Source of the DNA: Acidobacteriota bacterium
Lineage (GTDB): Bacteria; Acidobacteriota; Terriglobia; Terriglobales; Acidobacteriaceae
Reading direction: 5' to 3'
Length of the DNA stretch: 64,000 nucleotides
NCBI GenBank assembly: GCA_013289765.1
Contig: JABCZI010000007.1
Coordinates: 124,001-188,000 of the forward strand
The position numbers were made by a program, and so were the translations under genes. The stretch's first letter is position 1, and each line of letters opens with the position of its first letter. Shown here in pieces: positions 7,341-17,300 of this stretch. The notes under the pieces are model-generated. The model did not search any database and was not told where the DNA came from. It worked only from the letters and a program-made list of their open reading frames with translations.

Positions 7341-8977
7341 GACTCGGTTGGGGTGTTGCGATTCTAGCGCTCGCGGCAGTTGGAGTTCCGGCAATGCTTC
7401 TCGGCCAGTCGCAGACGGAGAACGCGAAGGGAGACAAAACGCCGCCGGGAACTTTCTTTCGGACATCGGAACGGTGTGTAGCTTGTCACAACGGGCTGAC
7501 GACGAGTTCGGGCGAGGACGTTTCGATCGGCTTCGAGTGGCGCGCGAGCATCATGGCCAACGCGTCCCGCGATCCTTATTGGCAAGGAAGCGTGCGGCGC
7601 GAATCAATAGATCATCCCGAGTCGAAGCAGGCGATCGAGGACGAATGCTCGATCTGCCATATGCCGGCCGTCCGCTTGGCGGATAGGGATGCGGGAAAGC
7701 ACACGGACGTCTTTTCGCGCTTTCCTCTGCACAAGTTTCCCAATGGTGATCGCGCGGCGGCCGATGGAATCACCTGCTCGGTGTGCCACCAGATTGAAAA
7801 GACCGGACTGGGAACCCCAGCAACCTTCGTCGGGAATGTGGTCATCGCGAAGCCGGATGCGAATGGCGAGCGTCCCGAGTTTGGCCCCTTCGAGGTCGAC
7901 AAAGGGCACAAGACGGTAATGCACTCTTCGACGGCAACTTACCTCCCGACGAAGGGCGACCATATCCGCGATGCGGGTCTTTGCGGGAGTTGCCATACGC
8001 TGATCACTTCCGCGCTTGGGCCAAACGGCGAGAAGCAGGCCAGGTTCCCGGAGCAGGTGCCTTTCCAGGAGTGGCAGCATAGCGACTACGCGACCACACA
8101 GACCTGCCAGGATTGCCACATGCCGGTGGTGAACGAGCCTGTAGCGATCACCTCGCTGTACGGCCATCCGCGAGATGGCATGCACCGGCACGTGTTTGTG
8201 GGATCGAATTTCGTCATCGAAGGGATGCTGCAGGATCATCGCGATGAATTGGCGACGGCAGCGTTGCCCGAGGAGATGGATGCGGCGATGAAGCGCACGG
8301 CCGAGTTCTTGAAGACGCAGGCGGCGAAGGTCACCATCACCCGCGTGGATGCGACGCCGAATGGGCTCGCCGTGGATGTACATGTGGAGAATCTGGGTGG
8401 GCACAAGCTGCCTACGGCTTATCCTTCGCGGCGGGCGTGGCTGCATTTTGTGGTGACTGACGGCAACGGGCGGGTGGTGTTTGAGTCGGGTGCGCTCAAT
8501 CCGGATGGATCGATTGTCGGCAACGACAACGACGAAGATCCTTTGAAGTTCGAGCCGCATTACCGCGAGATCACTAACTCACAAGAGGTGGAAATTTACG
8601 AGCCTATCCTCAAGGATTCGGAGGGCAAGGTGACGACCGGGCTACTGCATGCTGTCGGATACCTGAAGGACAATCGGCTGTTGCCGCACGGCTTCGATAA
8701 GGCCACCGCGGAAAAAGACATCGCGGTGACCGGCGACGCGGCCAACGATCCTGGATTCACCGACAGTGGAAGCTCAGTGCGGTATGTCGTCTCGACGGGA
8801 AATGCAACCGGACCGTTCAAAGTAGAGGCGGAACTTTGGTTTCAACCGATTGGTTTTCGGTGGGCGCATAATCTGGCGCCTTACCAAGCTGAAGAGCCTC
8901 AGCGCATGGTGCGGTATTACGAAGAAGCGGCTGGGAAGTCGGCTGTGGTATTGGCTAAGGCGCAGGCTACTCGGTAA
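7337..8977 (+). CDS. Five-heme c-type cytochrome, exported
   Basis: The ATG at 7337 overlaps the upstream stop (ATGA) and has GGAAGGGTGG before it, so translational coupling is likely; the frame is open to 7298. After a signal peptide (MRLGWGVAILALAAVGV...) there are five CxxCH heme sites: CVACH at about residue 47, CSICH 104, CSVCH 147, CGSCH 216 and CQDCH 257. Their spacing resembles cytochrome c554/NapC-NirT-like multiheme proteins, but I cannot assign a subfamily. Extra histidines near the sites could be distal ligands. The C-terminal 280 residues carry no hemes and look like a beta-sandwich (VHVENLGGHKLPTAYPSRRAWLHF). It likely passes electrons to or from the upstream cytochrome/barrel protein. 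Confidence 0.87.
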   Translation: MRLGWGVAILALAAVGVPAMLLGQSQTENAKGDKTPPGTFFRTSERCVACHNGLTTSSGEDVSIGFEWRASIMANASRDPYWQGSVRRESIDHPESKQAIEDECSICHMPAVRLADRDAGKHTDVFSRFPLHKFPNGDRAAADGITCSVCHQIEKTGLGTPATFVGNVVIAKPDANGERPEFGPFEVDKGHKTVMHSSTATYLPTKGDHIRDAGLCGSCHTLITSALGPNGEKQARFPEQVPFQEWQHSDYATTQTCQDCHMPVVNEPVAITSLYGHPRDGMHRHVFVGSNFVIEGMLQDHRDELATAALPEEMDAAMKRTAEFLKTQAAKVTITRVDATPNGLAVDVHVENLGGHKLPTAYPSRRAWLHFVVTDGNGRVVFESGALNPDGSIVGNDNDEDPLKFEPHYREITNSQEVEIYEPILKDSEGKVTTGLLHAVGYLKDNRLLPHGFDKATAEKDIAVTGDAANDPGFTDSGSSVRYVVSTGNATGPFKVEAELWFQPIGFRWAHNLAPYQAEEPQRMVRYYEEAAGKSAVVLAKAQATR

Positions 8978-9127
8978 GGATGTTCGGGCAGTTCGGCGGC
9001 GTGCGGACAAAGCGCTTGCTTTTCGACTGATGCATTCGAGACGGCCGCCAAGAGAAGGAGCACTCCGGACCGCAGTGCGGTTCTGGAGGGTGAGACGCTA
9101 TTCGAATCTATTGGAGATGCGAAAGAG

Positions 9128-9391
9128 CTACGAGGCCTTCTTTGCGAGATTCAACCGGGAGCGCTGCTCTTCCTTCATCTGTTCGAAGGAACGAACTCGC
9201 CGCCCGAGGTCCGCGAGTTGGGCAAGTTCTTGCTGGATTGCTTGTAGCCGCTCATGCCTCTGGCCGTGAGCGACTTGAGCCTGCGTTTCGTGTCGTCCTT
9301 GACGTCGGTACTGATCGTTCAACTCTTGAAGGTCTGCAATCTCGGCGCGGAGACGCCCAATCTTTTCCCGAAGCACTGCTAGGTGATCCAT
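9128..9391 (-). CDS. Small coiled-coil hypothetical protein
   Basis: About 87 residues from MDHLAVLREK; an ATG six codons upstream (9409) is also possible. The sequence is almost wholly helical with heptad-like leucines (LREKIGRLRAEIADLQELN, RLQAIQQELAQLADLGRRV), so a dimerising coiled coil is likely. It has no signal peptide, cysteine or catalytic motif. It stands alone between the multiheme cytochrome and the sorbosone dehydrogenase, convergent with the former. I do not recognise a function. Confidence 0.55.
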   Translation of the reverse strand: MDHLAVLREKIGRLRAEIADLQELNDQYRRQGRHETQAQVAHGQRHERLQAIQQELAQLADLGRRVRSFEQMKEEQRSRLNLAKKAS

Positions 9392-9551
9392 GCGTCTAGA
9401 ATAACTCATCTAGACGACTAATCTGCGTCGATCGCTAATCCGCTCGCGAGATTTTTTCGGATTCAGCCGTCCACTTTCCGTAAATCACTGATAATAAAAG
9501 TCGTTCTACCCTCGAGCCGACCATTCTTCGCGATCATGGCCAGGAAGTCTC

Positions 9552-11210
9552 TCATTTCCCGGTGTAGCTGACCCTCCAGATCGAGTTGGAACCATCGTCG
9601 CTCACCAGCAACGAGCCGTCAGGGGCTGCTGTTATTCCTACCGGACGTCCCCAGACGTTGCCGTCGGGCAGCACGAAGCCGGTGAGAAAGTCCTCATATT
9701 CTCCGCTGGCTTCGCCTTTCTGATGCAGCGGAACACGAATCACTTCATAGCCCACGCGCACAGCTTTGTTCCACGACCCATGTTCCGACGCGAAAATGTC
9801 CCCTTTATATTCGGCAGGGAACTGCTTGCCCTCATAGAAAGTAAGTTCAAGCGATGCGTTGTGCGGTTGCAGCAACACATCGGGAACGATGGCTTTATCT
9901 TTCAGCTCTGGATGTTTGCCTTTATGGCGCGGATCCTGATGCCCGCCCATGTACCACCACGGCCAGCCGTAGAAACCACCTTCCTGGACGTGAGTAATGT
10001 AGTCGGGAACCAGATTGTCTCCGAGCCCGTCGCGTTCATTCACCGAGCACCACAATTCGCCGGTCTGCGGGTTCACAGCTATTCCTCCGCCAGCATTGCG
10101 GATTCCGTAGGCATACATGCTCAAATTGCATTTCGAAGGATCGCAGACCAGGATGTCGGCGCGATTTTTCTCTCTCGGAGTTGTGTCGGGATCATCTACG
10201 TTCGATCCTGAACCCACTGCCACAAACAATCTTTTCCCGTCTGGCGAAAATTCCACCGCTCGCGTCCAATGTCCACCCGGTCCCGGCAGAGCGGTCACGC
10301 GTTGCGGTTCACCGGCCGCTTTCATATCGCCGTTGTGATAAGGCAGGCGAACCAGTTCGGTTTCGCTTCCTACGTACAACCATTGCGGATCGGCTCCCGG
10401 GGGATAAAACGCCAAACCGTAGGGACGCTTCAGGCCGCTCGCGAAGATGGACGCCTGCTCCGGCTGGCCGTTGCCCGTCATCCCGCGAAACACGCGAATG
10501 CGACCGGATTCCACCTCTGCCAGAAATATATCGCCGTTCGGCGCGGTGCGCAGTGTCCGCGGATTGTCGAGGCCAGCGGCATACCTCTCCACTTTGAAAC
10601 CAGCAGGTGCTACCGGCCACACATTATCAGGCCGGCCTACGAGTTTCGGACTGTTATCCGCTGGGTTCGTCGCATATGGATGAGGCAAATCCTTCACAGT
10701 AATCTTGCGCACTGTGCCGGGCTTCTCGAAACGGAAATCCGTAAACGGCGGAGTCGGCGGCGGAGCTTTCAACTTTGAGGTGCTAAGGTCCGCAACCGGC
10801 GGAGTTGGCTCTGCGGAAGTCTCGGACAATTTCATCGACTTCACGAAAGTGACGAGCTGCCAGCGCTGCTTCACCTGCAAAAAGGACCATGAAGGCATTC
10901 CATTGTCCTTGCTGCCTTTGGTGATGAACCAAAACACTTCACCGGGCGTAACCGAATCAAGTTTGCCGTCGACGAGAGAAGGTACGTCACCTGTGCCTTT
11001 TCCTTCTTTGCCGTGGCACGAGAGGCAATTGCGGGCATACAATTTTTGCCCCGCTAGCCGCGACTCTTCCCCGTTATAGGGATTCCTGCCCGATTTCACC
11101 GACTCCGGGGCGTTGTGAAACTTGGTGTTAACCTGTTCCGCGAATAGCAGGGCCACAGGCAACAAGATGGCGGCAGGGATGAGGGCAGAACGATTCAGAA
11201 ACGAGCGCAT
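9552..11210 (-). CDS. Cytochrome c-fused sorbosone-type (PQQ-like) sugar dehydrogenase, exported
   Basis: The start chosen is ATG 11210 with AAAGGA in front; a TTG four codons upstream is also open. A signal peptide (SALIPAAILLPVALLFA) leads into a short class I cytochrome c domain with CLSCH near residue 63 and a Met-containing GMPSW near 104. After a proline-rich linker the last 380 residues form a six-bladed beta-propeller of the soluble glucose/L-sorbosone dehydrogenase type (NPRTLRTAPNGDIFLAEVESGRIRVF, then GLKRPYGLAFYPPG, YAYGIRNAGGGIAVNP, HNASLELTFYEGKQFP). It should oxidise a sugar or alcohol in the periplasm and pass electrons to the fused heme. It lies 173 bp downstream of the formate dehydrogenase gamma gene, same strand, possibly with its own promoter. 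PQQ dependence and substrate are family inference. Confidence 0.85.
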   Translation of the reverse strand: MRSFLNRSALIPAAILLPVALLFAEQVNTKFHNAPESVKSGRNPYNGEESRLAGQKLYARNCLSCHGKEGKGTGDVPSLVDGKLDSVTPGEVFWFITKGSKDNGMPSWSFLQVKQRWQLVTFVKSMKLSETSAEPTPPVADLSTSKLKAPPPTPPFTDFRFEKPGTVRKITVKDLPHPYATNPADNSPKLVGRPDNVWPVAPAGFKVERYAAGLDNPRTLRTAPNGDIFLAEVESGRIRVFRGMTGNGQPEQASIFASGLKRPYGLAFYPPGADPQWLYVGSETELVRLPYHNGDMKAAGEPQRVTALPGPGGHWTRAVEFSPDGKRLFVAVGSGSNVDDPDTTPREKNRADILVCDPSKCNLSMYAYGIRNAGGGIAVNPQTGELWCSVNERDGLGDNLVPDYITHVQEGGFYGWPWWYMGGHQDPRHKGKHPELKDKAIVPDVLLQPHNASLELTFYEGKQFPAEYKGDIFASEHGSWNKAVRVGYEVIRVPLHQKGEASGEYEDFLTGFVLPDGNVWGRPVGITAAPDGSLLVSDDGSNSIWRVSYTGK

Positions 11211-11383
11211 GTATCCTTTCAATTCAGCAGAAGATTATTTTGAAATCTTTGGGTGCATCTGAATGCTGGAAGGGCAACCGCAAGAGAAAACGAAAATTCA
11301 TACACAAAGAAAACGCAGTGACTCCTAGTATAAATTCTTGAGTTTTCTTTGCGTTACTTCGTTTCCTCGCGTTCGTAAATGCG

Positions 11384-12073
11384 TCAACGCGGGTATTTTT
11401 CCGAAGATGTTCCTTTCGTCACCTGATCGTACCAAAGTCGATGATGAGTCTTCGCCCAGAGTGCAGATACTTCCCCTCGGATGATCGAAGAGAAGCCGCC
11501 GCGCACCATGGCCGTACTCATGTAGACGTGAATGATGAAGCCTCCGATCGTGGCCAGCGCCGCGATAACATGCACCGTGACCGCCAGATAGCGCAGCCAG
11601 CGCAGGCCCCAGGGGATGGATTCGACAAACCACAAGCCAACGCCGGAGATCAGCAGCAAAATTACTCCGTAGAACATCAGCCAGAAATATATCTTCTGCC
11701 CATAGTTGAAGCGGCCTTCCGGCGGAAGATTCTGGTCATCGTTTTCGATGTAGTGCTTAATCGCCTTCTTCCAACGCAGATCGGCTTCGGTGGTCCGCAT
11801 GTCGCGCCACCACATCTTGTACATCCAGAGCATCGAGGCGGCGAATCCCAAGCCGAACCAGGGATGCCAGAAGCGCGCCGTGGGTCCGCCGCCTACCAGC
11901 GCCGCGAGCCAATACATATACGGCGACCAGAAGGCCAGCCCGGTGATGAGGCAATACAGGTAGAAGAAAAAGCCGAGCCAGTGATGTACCCTCTCGCTTA
12001 ACGTATAGCGGAGAATGTTGCCGCCTGGTTCGCCCGTGGTGCGAGTTGAGGAAATGACATGCGAAGTGCTCAC
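11384..12073 (-). CDS. Formate dehydrogenase gamma subunit (membrane cytochrome b556)
   Basis: GTG 12073 is the likely start: it overlaps the stop of the beta-subunit gene as GTGA and has GGAGG seven bases before it. The frame is open further upstream but that region is inside the beta gene. The protein has about 229 residues and four membrane segments: HHWLGFFFYLYCLITGLAFW, a second near WFGLGFAASMLWMYKMWW, a third near YFWLMFYGVILLLISGVGLW and a fourth near YLAVTVHVIAALATIGGFII. Histidines in the segments (SERVHHW, FWHPWFG, TVHVIAAL, GFIIHVYMS) are the expected b-heme and quinone-site ligands. It anchors the periplasmic alpha/beta subunits and transfers electrons to quinone. Confidence 0.93.
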   Translation of the reverse strand: MSTSHVISSTRTTGEPGGNILRYTLSERVHHWLGFFFYLYCLITGLAFWSPYMYWLAALVGGGPTARFWHPWFGLGFAASMLWMYKMWWRDMRTTEADLRWKKAIKHYIENDDQNLPPEGRFNYGQKIYFWLMFYGVILLLISGVGLWFVESIPWGLRWLRYLAVTVHVIAALATIGGFIIHVYMSTAMVRGGFSSIIRGEVSALWAKTHHRLWYDQVTKGTSSEKYPR

Positions 12074-12960
12074 GGCTGGCCTCCGTTTTCCTTCTTCGTC
12101 TCGTGCACTTCCTTCGGGCCATAGCGCAAATAGTGCATCGTTACGCCGAGAATGCCGCCGAGCATAGCGAGATTGCCGATCCACTTCGCCGGCCCTTTCC
12201 AGATTCGCACTACCCACGGCACATGCGGATTTTTTGGCAATCCACCATACGCCTCTGGGTTCGTTATATCGTGCAGCACATAGATAACCCCGGTTCCGTT
12301 CACGCCCGCGGGATCATAGACTCCGGCCTTCTCGATACCGTAGTTTTCGCGGAGCTGTTTGGCGCGTGTCTCCGCCATGAATGTCATGTCTTCCTTCGTA
12401 CCGAAGTGCAGACATCCGGTGGGGCAGGACTTGATACATGCCGGTTCCAATCCCTCGCTCACGCGGTCGACGCACAGCGTGCACTTGAACATTTTCTTGG
12501 TGGTGGGATTGAACTTCGGAATATCGAATGGGCAGCCGCTGACGCAATAGCCGCAGCCAATGCAATTCTGCTGCTGGAAATCGACGATGCCGTTGGTGTA
12601 CTGCACGATGGCGCCGTCTGCGGGACATGCTGCCAGGCAGCCCGGATCGGCGCAGTGCATGCACTGATCTTTTCGCATCAGCAGCGTGACGCTACCATCC
12701 TCGCGCTCGTGCTCGTTGAACTTGATCAGGTTCCAGTAATTCCACGTCGTCTCCGGCATGGTCTGGTAGCTGTTATCGAACGTCGTCTCGGTGAACGTGT
12801 AGCCGTTCCACTCAAGGCACGCGACCTCACAGGCCTTGCAGCCGATGCACGTGGTGGTGTCGATCAGCTTGCATACGAGTTCGTCGCGCTCGACGTCCTC
12901 GCCGGGAGCGGGACCGGGATGGCCAGAAATTCTGCGAACTGCTAACGTTGCCTGGCTCAT
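12070..12960 (-). CDS. Formate dehydrogenase beta subunit (four [4Fe-4S] clusters)
   Basis: This 296-residue protein has the four cysteine clusters of FdnH/FdoH: CIGCKACEVAC near residue 38, CMHCADPGCLAAC near 99, CIGCGYCVSGC near 133 and CTLCVDRVSEGLEPACIKSC near 161. A hydrophobic helix near the C-terminus (IGNLAMLGGILGVTMHYL) anchors it in the membrane. It carries electrons from the molybdenum/selenium active site of alpha to the gamma-subunit hemes. It starts 9 bp after the alpha gene and overlaps gamma by 4 bp, so the three form one operon. Confidence 0.96.
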   Translation of the reverse strand: MSQATLAVRRISGHPGPAPGEDVERDELVCKLIDTTTCIGCKACEVACLEWNGYTFTETTFDNSYQTMPETTWNYWNLIKFNEHEREDGSVTLLMRKDQCMHCADPGCLAACPADGAIVQYTNGIVDFQQQNCIGCGYCVSGCPFDIPKFNPTTKKMFKCTLCVDRVSEGLEPACIKSCPTGCLHFGTKEDMTFMAETRAKQLRENYGIEKAGVYDPAGVNGTGVIYVLHDITNPEAYGGLPKNPHVPWVVRIWKGPAKWIGNLAMLGGILGVTMHYLRYGPKEVHETKKENGGQP

Positions 12961-12969
12961 AAAGTTGCC

Positions 12970-15900
12970 TTATGCCTTTTCGAGTTTGACCAGAAAGCCC
13001 TTGGATTCAGGTGTATGCGCGTTCGGATCGGTCACCGCGGGGGTGAGAAGATTCGCCGGTGTCCGGGCATCTTTCCCCTCGTCCTCTATGATTCCGCGGA
13101 AGCCCTGGTGAATCGGCAGCCCGATCGGATACACCTTCTTGCCATCGATCATGAGTGGCTTCAGCCGGCGGGTCACGAAGGCTTTAGCGATGTAGGTTCC
13201 ACGGGCGCTAATTACTTTGACCTTGTCCGTTCCCTTGATTCCTTTGTCCTGCGCCAGTTCCACCGGGATCTCGACGAACGGCTCGGGTATGAGCTGGACG
13301 TTCATCGCGTTGTTTTTTGTCCAGTAGTGATAGTGTTCCGTCAGCCGATACGTCGTGCACACGATGTTGTATTCCGCCGGATCGCCGAACTTGTCGTATG
13401 GTGTCTTGAATTTCTTTACCAGCGGATTGTTCGACTGGTCCGGGTGGAGCAGGTTCTTGGTAGGACTTTCGATCGGTTCATAGTGCTCCGGGAATGGGCC
13501 GTCCACCAATACTCCCATCGGAGCAAACAGTCGACCCACGCCCTCCGGATTCATGATGAACGGTCCCATGTGATCCTTGGGGTGGGAGTCGGGCTTGAAG
13601 TCCGGCACATCATTGCCGGCCCAGGTTTGCGCCGCTTCGTTCCACCACACCTGCTTGCGCTCCGGATCCCACGGTTTTCCATCCGGGTCGCACGAAGCAC
13701 GGTTGTAAAGGACGCGCCGGTTGGCAGGCCATGACCATGCCCAATTGGGATAGATGCCCAGCCCGGACGGATCTTCGGTGCCGCGGCGCGCCAATTGATT
13801 TCCGGCCTCGGTCCAGCATCCCGAATAAATCCAGTTCCCGCAGGCGGTTGTGCCGTCGTCTTTGAGCCATGCAAACCCCGGAAGCTGCTGGCCGGCCCTG
13901 ATCACCTGCCCCGTTTTTTCGTCCTTCAACTCTGCCAGCGCCTTGCCATTTAGCTCCATCGCCAGTTGAGATAGTGGCGGATGAGATGCGTCGGCATATG
14001 GCCAGGTCAAGTTCAGAATGGGATCAGGGAATTTCCCGCCCTCTTTTTTGTAGAGGCCGCGAACCCGCAGAAAGATCTGCGCGACGATGTCCTGGTCCAG
14101 TCGGGCATCGCCCGGAGACGGCACAGCAGCAAATTTCCACGTTACCCAGCGCGCCGAGTTCGTCATGCTTCCGTCTTTTTCGGCGAAGCCGGCACAGGGC
14201 AGCCGGTACACTGTAGTCTTGATATTCTTCTGCTCGTCGGCAGTGATTCCCGGAGCGCGCCAGAACTCGCTGGTTTCGTCCGGATAAATCTCACCGACGA
14301 CCAACCAATCGGCCTTTTTCAGTGCATTGATGTTCTTGTTCGTGTCCGGGCCGACCATCACGCCGTTCATACCGAACGCCATCATGCCCTTGACCGTGCC
14401 GTTGTACATGTCGTCCCAGATATGGGTCCACGAGTAGTCGCGGTCGACCTTGGGCAGGTAATCGAAGGCGAACCCGTTTTCTTTCGTCGCCGCCGGACCG
14501 TACATGGCCTTGAGAAACGACACCATGAACTTTGGCGTGTTCGAGTAATAATTGAATGAATCCCACACAGACGGCTTCGAGGCGGTTGGCGTGGTGCGCT
14601 TTAGAAATGCGGCGAGGTCTGCGTCGGCTGGAATCGGCGCTTTCAGGTATCCGGGCAGGCTGTCGAACAAGCCAGCCATATCGGTCGCGCCCTGAATGTT
14701 CGAATGGCCGCGCAGCGCATTGACGCCTCCGCCCGCTCTTCCCACGTTGCCAAGCAGAAGCTGAATCATGGCCGCAGTGCGGATGATCTGCGTCCCGAAC
14801 GTGTGCTGGGTCCAACCGACGGCATAGATGATGGTCGCGACTTTCTTCATGTCGCCATCTTTGCGCACAGATGTGAACATGTCGATGGCTTTGAGATATT
14901 GATCTTTGGGAATGCCTGTAATTCGCTCGACGAGCTCCGGCGTGTAGCGCGAATACTGCTGCTTCAGCAGTTGGAAGACGCAGCGCGGGTGCTGCAAGGT
15001 CAGGTCGTAGGCCGCATTCGGCGGCAGTCCTGCTGGCGCCGAAGACGCCGACTGTGCGGAATTCGCTTTACCGCTGAGGTCGCCGCCCTGTTCGTAATTC
15101 CAGGTTGATGTGTTGTACGAGCCTGTCGCGGCATCGAAGCCGGAGTACAGACCGTCCTCCGGAAGTTTGAAGCCTTCCTTCACGACGAACGCGGCGTTCG
15201 TGTAGTTAACCAGGTAATCCTTCGCGATGCGGTTGTTTTCGATCGCGTACCGGATCAGCCCACCGAGGAAAGCGATGTCGGTGCCCGCGCGGATCTGGCA
15301 AAAGAGATCTGCGGTGGACGAGGTGCGGGTGAATCGGGGATCGACGGAAATCAGCTTGGCGTTGCGGGTGCGCTTGGCCTCCATCGCCCACTTGAATCCG
15401 CAGGGATGGTTCTCAGCAGGATTCCCACCCATGATCAACATCATGTCGGTGTTTTTGATGTCGATCCAGCCATTGGTCATGGCCCCGCGTCCAAATGTTG
15501 GTCCCAAACTTGAGACCGTGGGGCCGTGTCAAACACGGGCTTGGTTTTCTAAATAAACCAAGCCCAGACTCCTCATGGTCTTCACCACCAGATAATTGAA
15601 CTCATTCGTATCCGTGCAGCCGCCAATGAATGAAATTCCTTCGCACCGGTTCGCGGTGCGGCCGTTCGCGTCCTTCTCCACGAAGGTATCGTCGCGTGTC
15701 TTCTTGGTCCAGCGTGCAATCTCATCCAGAGCGTTATCCCAGGAGATGTCTTCCCACTCGGTCGCGCCGGGGCGGCGCACCTGCGGCTTCAACAGCCGCC
15801 GCGGGTTCATGATGTCTTGCTCGAGCGATGCCCCTTTGGGGCACAGCGTCCCGCGATTGGTGGGATGATCGGGATCGCCCTCGACGTGAATCACCTGCGG

Positions 15901-16110
15901 CGTGACGTTCTTGGCCTTGTCCCCGATCGTGTAGATCAGCGCACCGCAGCCGACCGCGCAATATGGGCAGGTCGATCGCGTCTCAGTGGCGCGCGCAATT
16001 TTCAGTTCCTTTAATTGTGCTACCGCGGGAGTCAGATCAAATCCCAGCAGAGAGAAGCCCGCTCCACCGACAAGCGCGCCTCTGAGGAAGTTTCTTCGGG
16101 AGAGTTCCAT
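12970..16110 (-). CDS. fdnG: Formate dehydrogenase alpha subunit, selenocysteine-containing (UGA read through)
   Basis: Two collinear frames on this strand meet at an in-frame TGA at 15529-15531. Upstream ends NQARV and downstream resumes HGPTVSSLGPTFGRGAMTN, which is the classic selenocysteine site of FdnG/FdoG (ARV-U-HGPTV). Reading TGA as Sec194 gives one 1046-residue protein. A bacterial SECIS hairpin starts 11 nt after the UGA (15500-15517). Residues 1-30 are a Tat signal (SRRNFLRGALVGGAGFSLLG). An N-terminal [4Fe-4S] motif CPYCAVGCGALIY is at about residue 48, followed by CPKG near 90. It binds bis-MGD cofactor and oxidises formate to CO2 in the periplasm. A naive gene caller would split it into 15529-16110 and 12970-15507. 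Confidence 0.96.
15500..15517 (-). promoter_or_regulatory. Bacterial SECIS element for formate dehydrogenase Sec194
   Basis: Read on the minus strand, GGTCTCAAGTTTGGGACC folds into a 6-bp stem (one G-U pair) with a hexaloop containing GU. The stem begins 11 nt after the UGA. Stem position and a GU in the apical loop are the features SelB recognises. Confidence 0.8.
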
Positions 16111-16219
16111 TGCGCATCCTCCGAGTACTCGATCACACGGCCAGACTGCAACGCAATTTTGAAAAACTATAATCGCCGAGGCGGCATACAGTCAAACCGA
16201 GAACCGCTTTCTTCGTCGG

Positions 16220-17128
16220 ATGAAACTCGGGGGCCCTCGGTTGCACAAATTCGAGTTGAAGGCCGATAATCGCCCGGTGGCGAACACCTCTTGGCAGCAG
16301 CGCATCTGGCGCGCAGAACAACTGGCCGCCAAGCATCCCTTTGCCGGGGAGATTCTGGGTTTCTACATCCATGTAGCTCGCTTTCAAGAAACTCTCTACC
16401 ATCAGCTCGACCGCTCCAATCACGGCGCAGCAAAAAGTAGCGCCGCGGAGTTCCGTAGCGCCGGCGTCCCGCGGGCTGTCGAGTCGGCGTCTCGCCGACT
16501 CCCCCTCCAGCAAGAAGATGTAATCACAAATGCGCTCTTAGTTCACTTCCCGAAATTCCTCTCACTCGTAGAAGCAAACGCCCCCGCCCCCCTCGCGCAG
16601 GTCGCGCACGATCTATGCGTATCTAACCCCAACTCATGGCCCAACCTCTTCTCCGAATGCTGGACCCACACCGATCCGTCCACCGATCCCGAAGAATTCC
16701 TGGTCCTAGCCTTCCTCCAGCCCTACGCCGAACTCGCCCGCGTTTCGCTGCCAGTCGAGAACTCCGCCTCCCGGCTATGTCCTTTTTGCAGCCGCAAACC
16801 TGCGCTCGCCATCCTTCGCCAGCAAGGCGACGGTGGCCGCCGAAGCCTGCTCTGTGGCTTCTGTCTCACTGAATGGGAGTTCCGCCGCATTGTCTGTCCC
16901 GGCTGCGGCCAGGAAGATCATGCCAAGCTTCCCGTGTATACCGCTGAGAGCTTTCCTTATATTCGGGTCGAATGTTGCGACACCTGCCAGACCTATATCA
17001 AGTCCATCGACTTGACCAAGAATGGCTTGGCCGAGCCGATGGTGGATGAGCTCGCCTCAATCCCCCTCGATCTCTGGGCGCAGGAGCGGGGATACTCAAA
17101 ACTGCGTCCCAACCTGTTGGGAATGTGA
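16220..17128 (+). CDS. fdhE: Formate dehydrogenase accessory protein FdhE
   Basis: This 302-residue protein matches FdhE. The N-terminal helical region contains WQQRIWRAEQLAAKHP near residue 25, and the C-terminal half carries four CxxC pairs: CPFC near residue 188, CGFC near 214, CPGC near 228 and CDTC near 255. These form the rubredoxin-like iron site. The ending DLWAQERGYSKLRPNLLGM is typical of the family. FdhE supports maturation of the Tat-exported formate dehydrogenase, probably by helping sulfuration or assembly of the alpha subunit. It is divergent from the fdh operon, with 109 bp between the two starts serving as a shared promoter region. The residues before WQQRI could be non-coding if a later start (for example GTG 16277) is used. 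Confidence 0.93.
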   Translation: MKLGGPRLHKFELKADNRPVANTSWQQRIWRAEQLAAKHPFAGEILGFYIHVARFQETLYHQLDRSNHGAAKSSAAEFRSAGVPRAVESASRRLPLQQEDVITNALLVHFPKFLSLVEANAPAPLAQVAHDLCVSNPNSWPNLFSECWTHTDPSTDPEEFLVLAFLQPYAELARVSLPVENSASRLCPFCSRKPALAILRQQGDGGRRSLLCGFCLTEWEFRRIVCPGCGQEDHAKLPVYTAESFPYIRVECCDTCQTYIKSIDLTKNGLAEPMVDELASIPLDLWAQERGYSKLRPNLLGM

Positions 17129-17300
17129 GCCCGGGGTCCATTACCGCAAAGGGCACCTGACTGTGCCGTTGGTGCGCCGTTTTTTGCTTTACTTTCTTTC
17201 CCATACAACCTTCTTTCTGTCAAAATTGATCAGAGTGCTATAAAGCCGTATAAGTTAGAAATCAACCACACATTAAGACCCGGTCCCAGACGGAGCGTTC

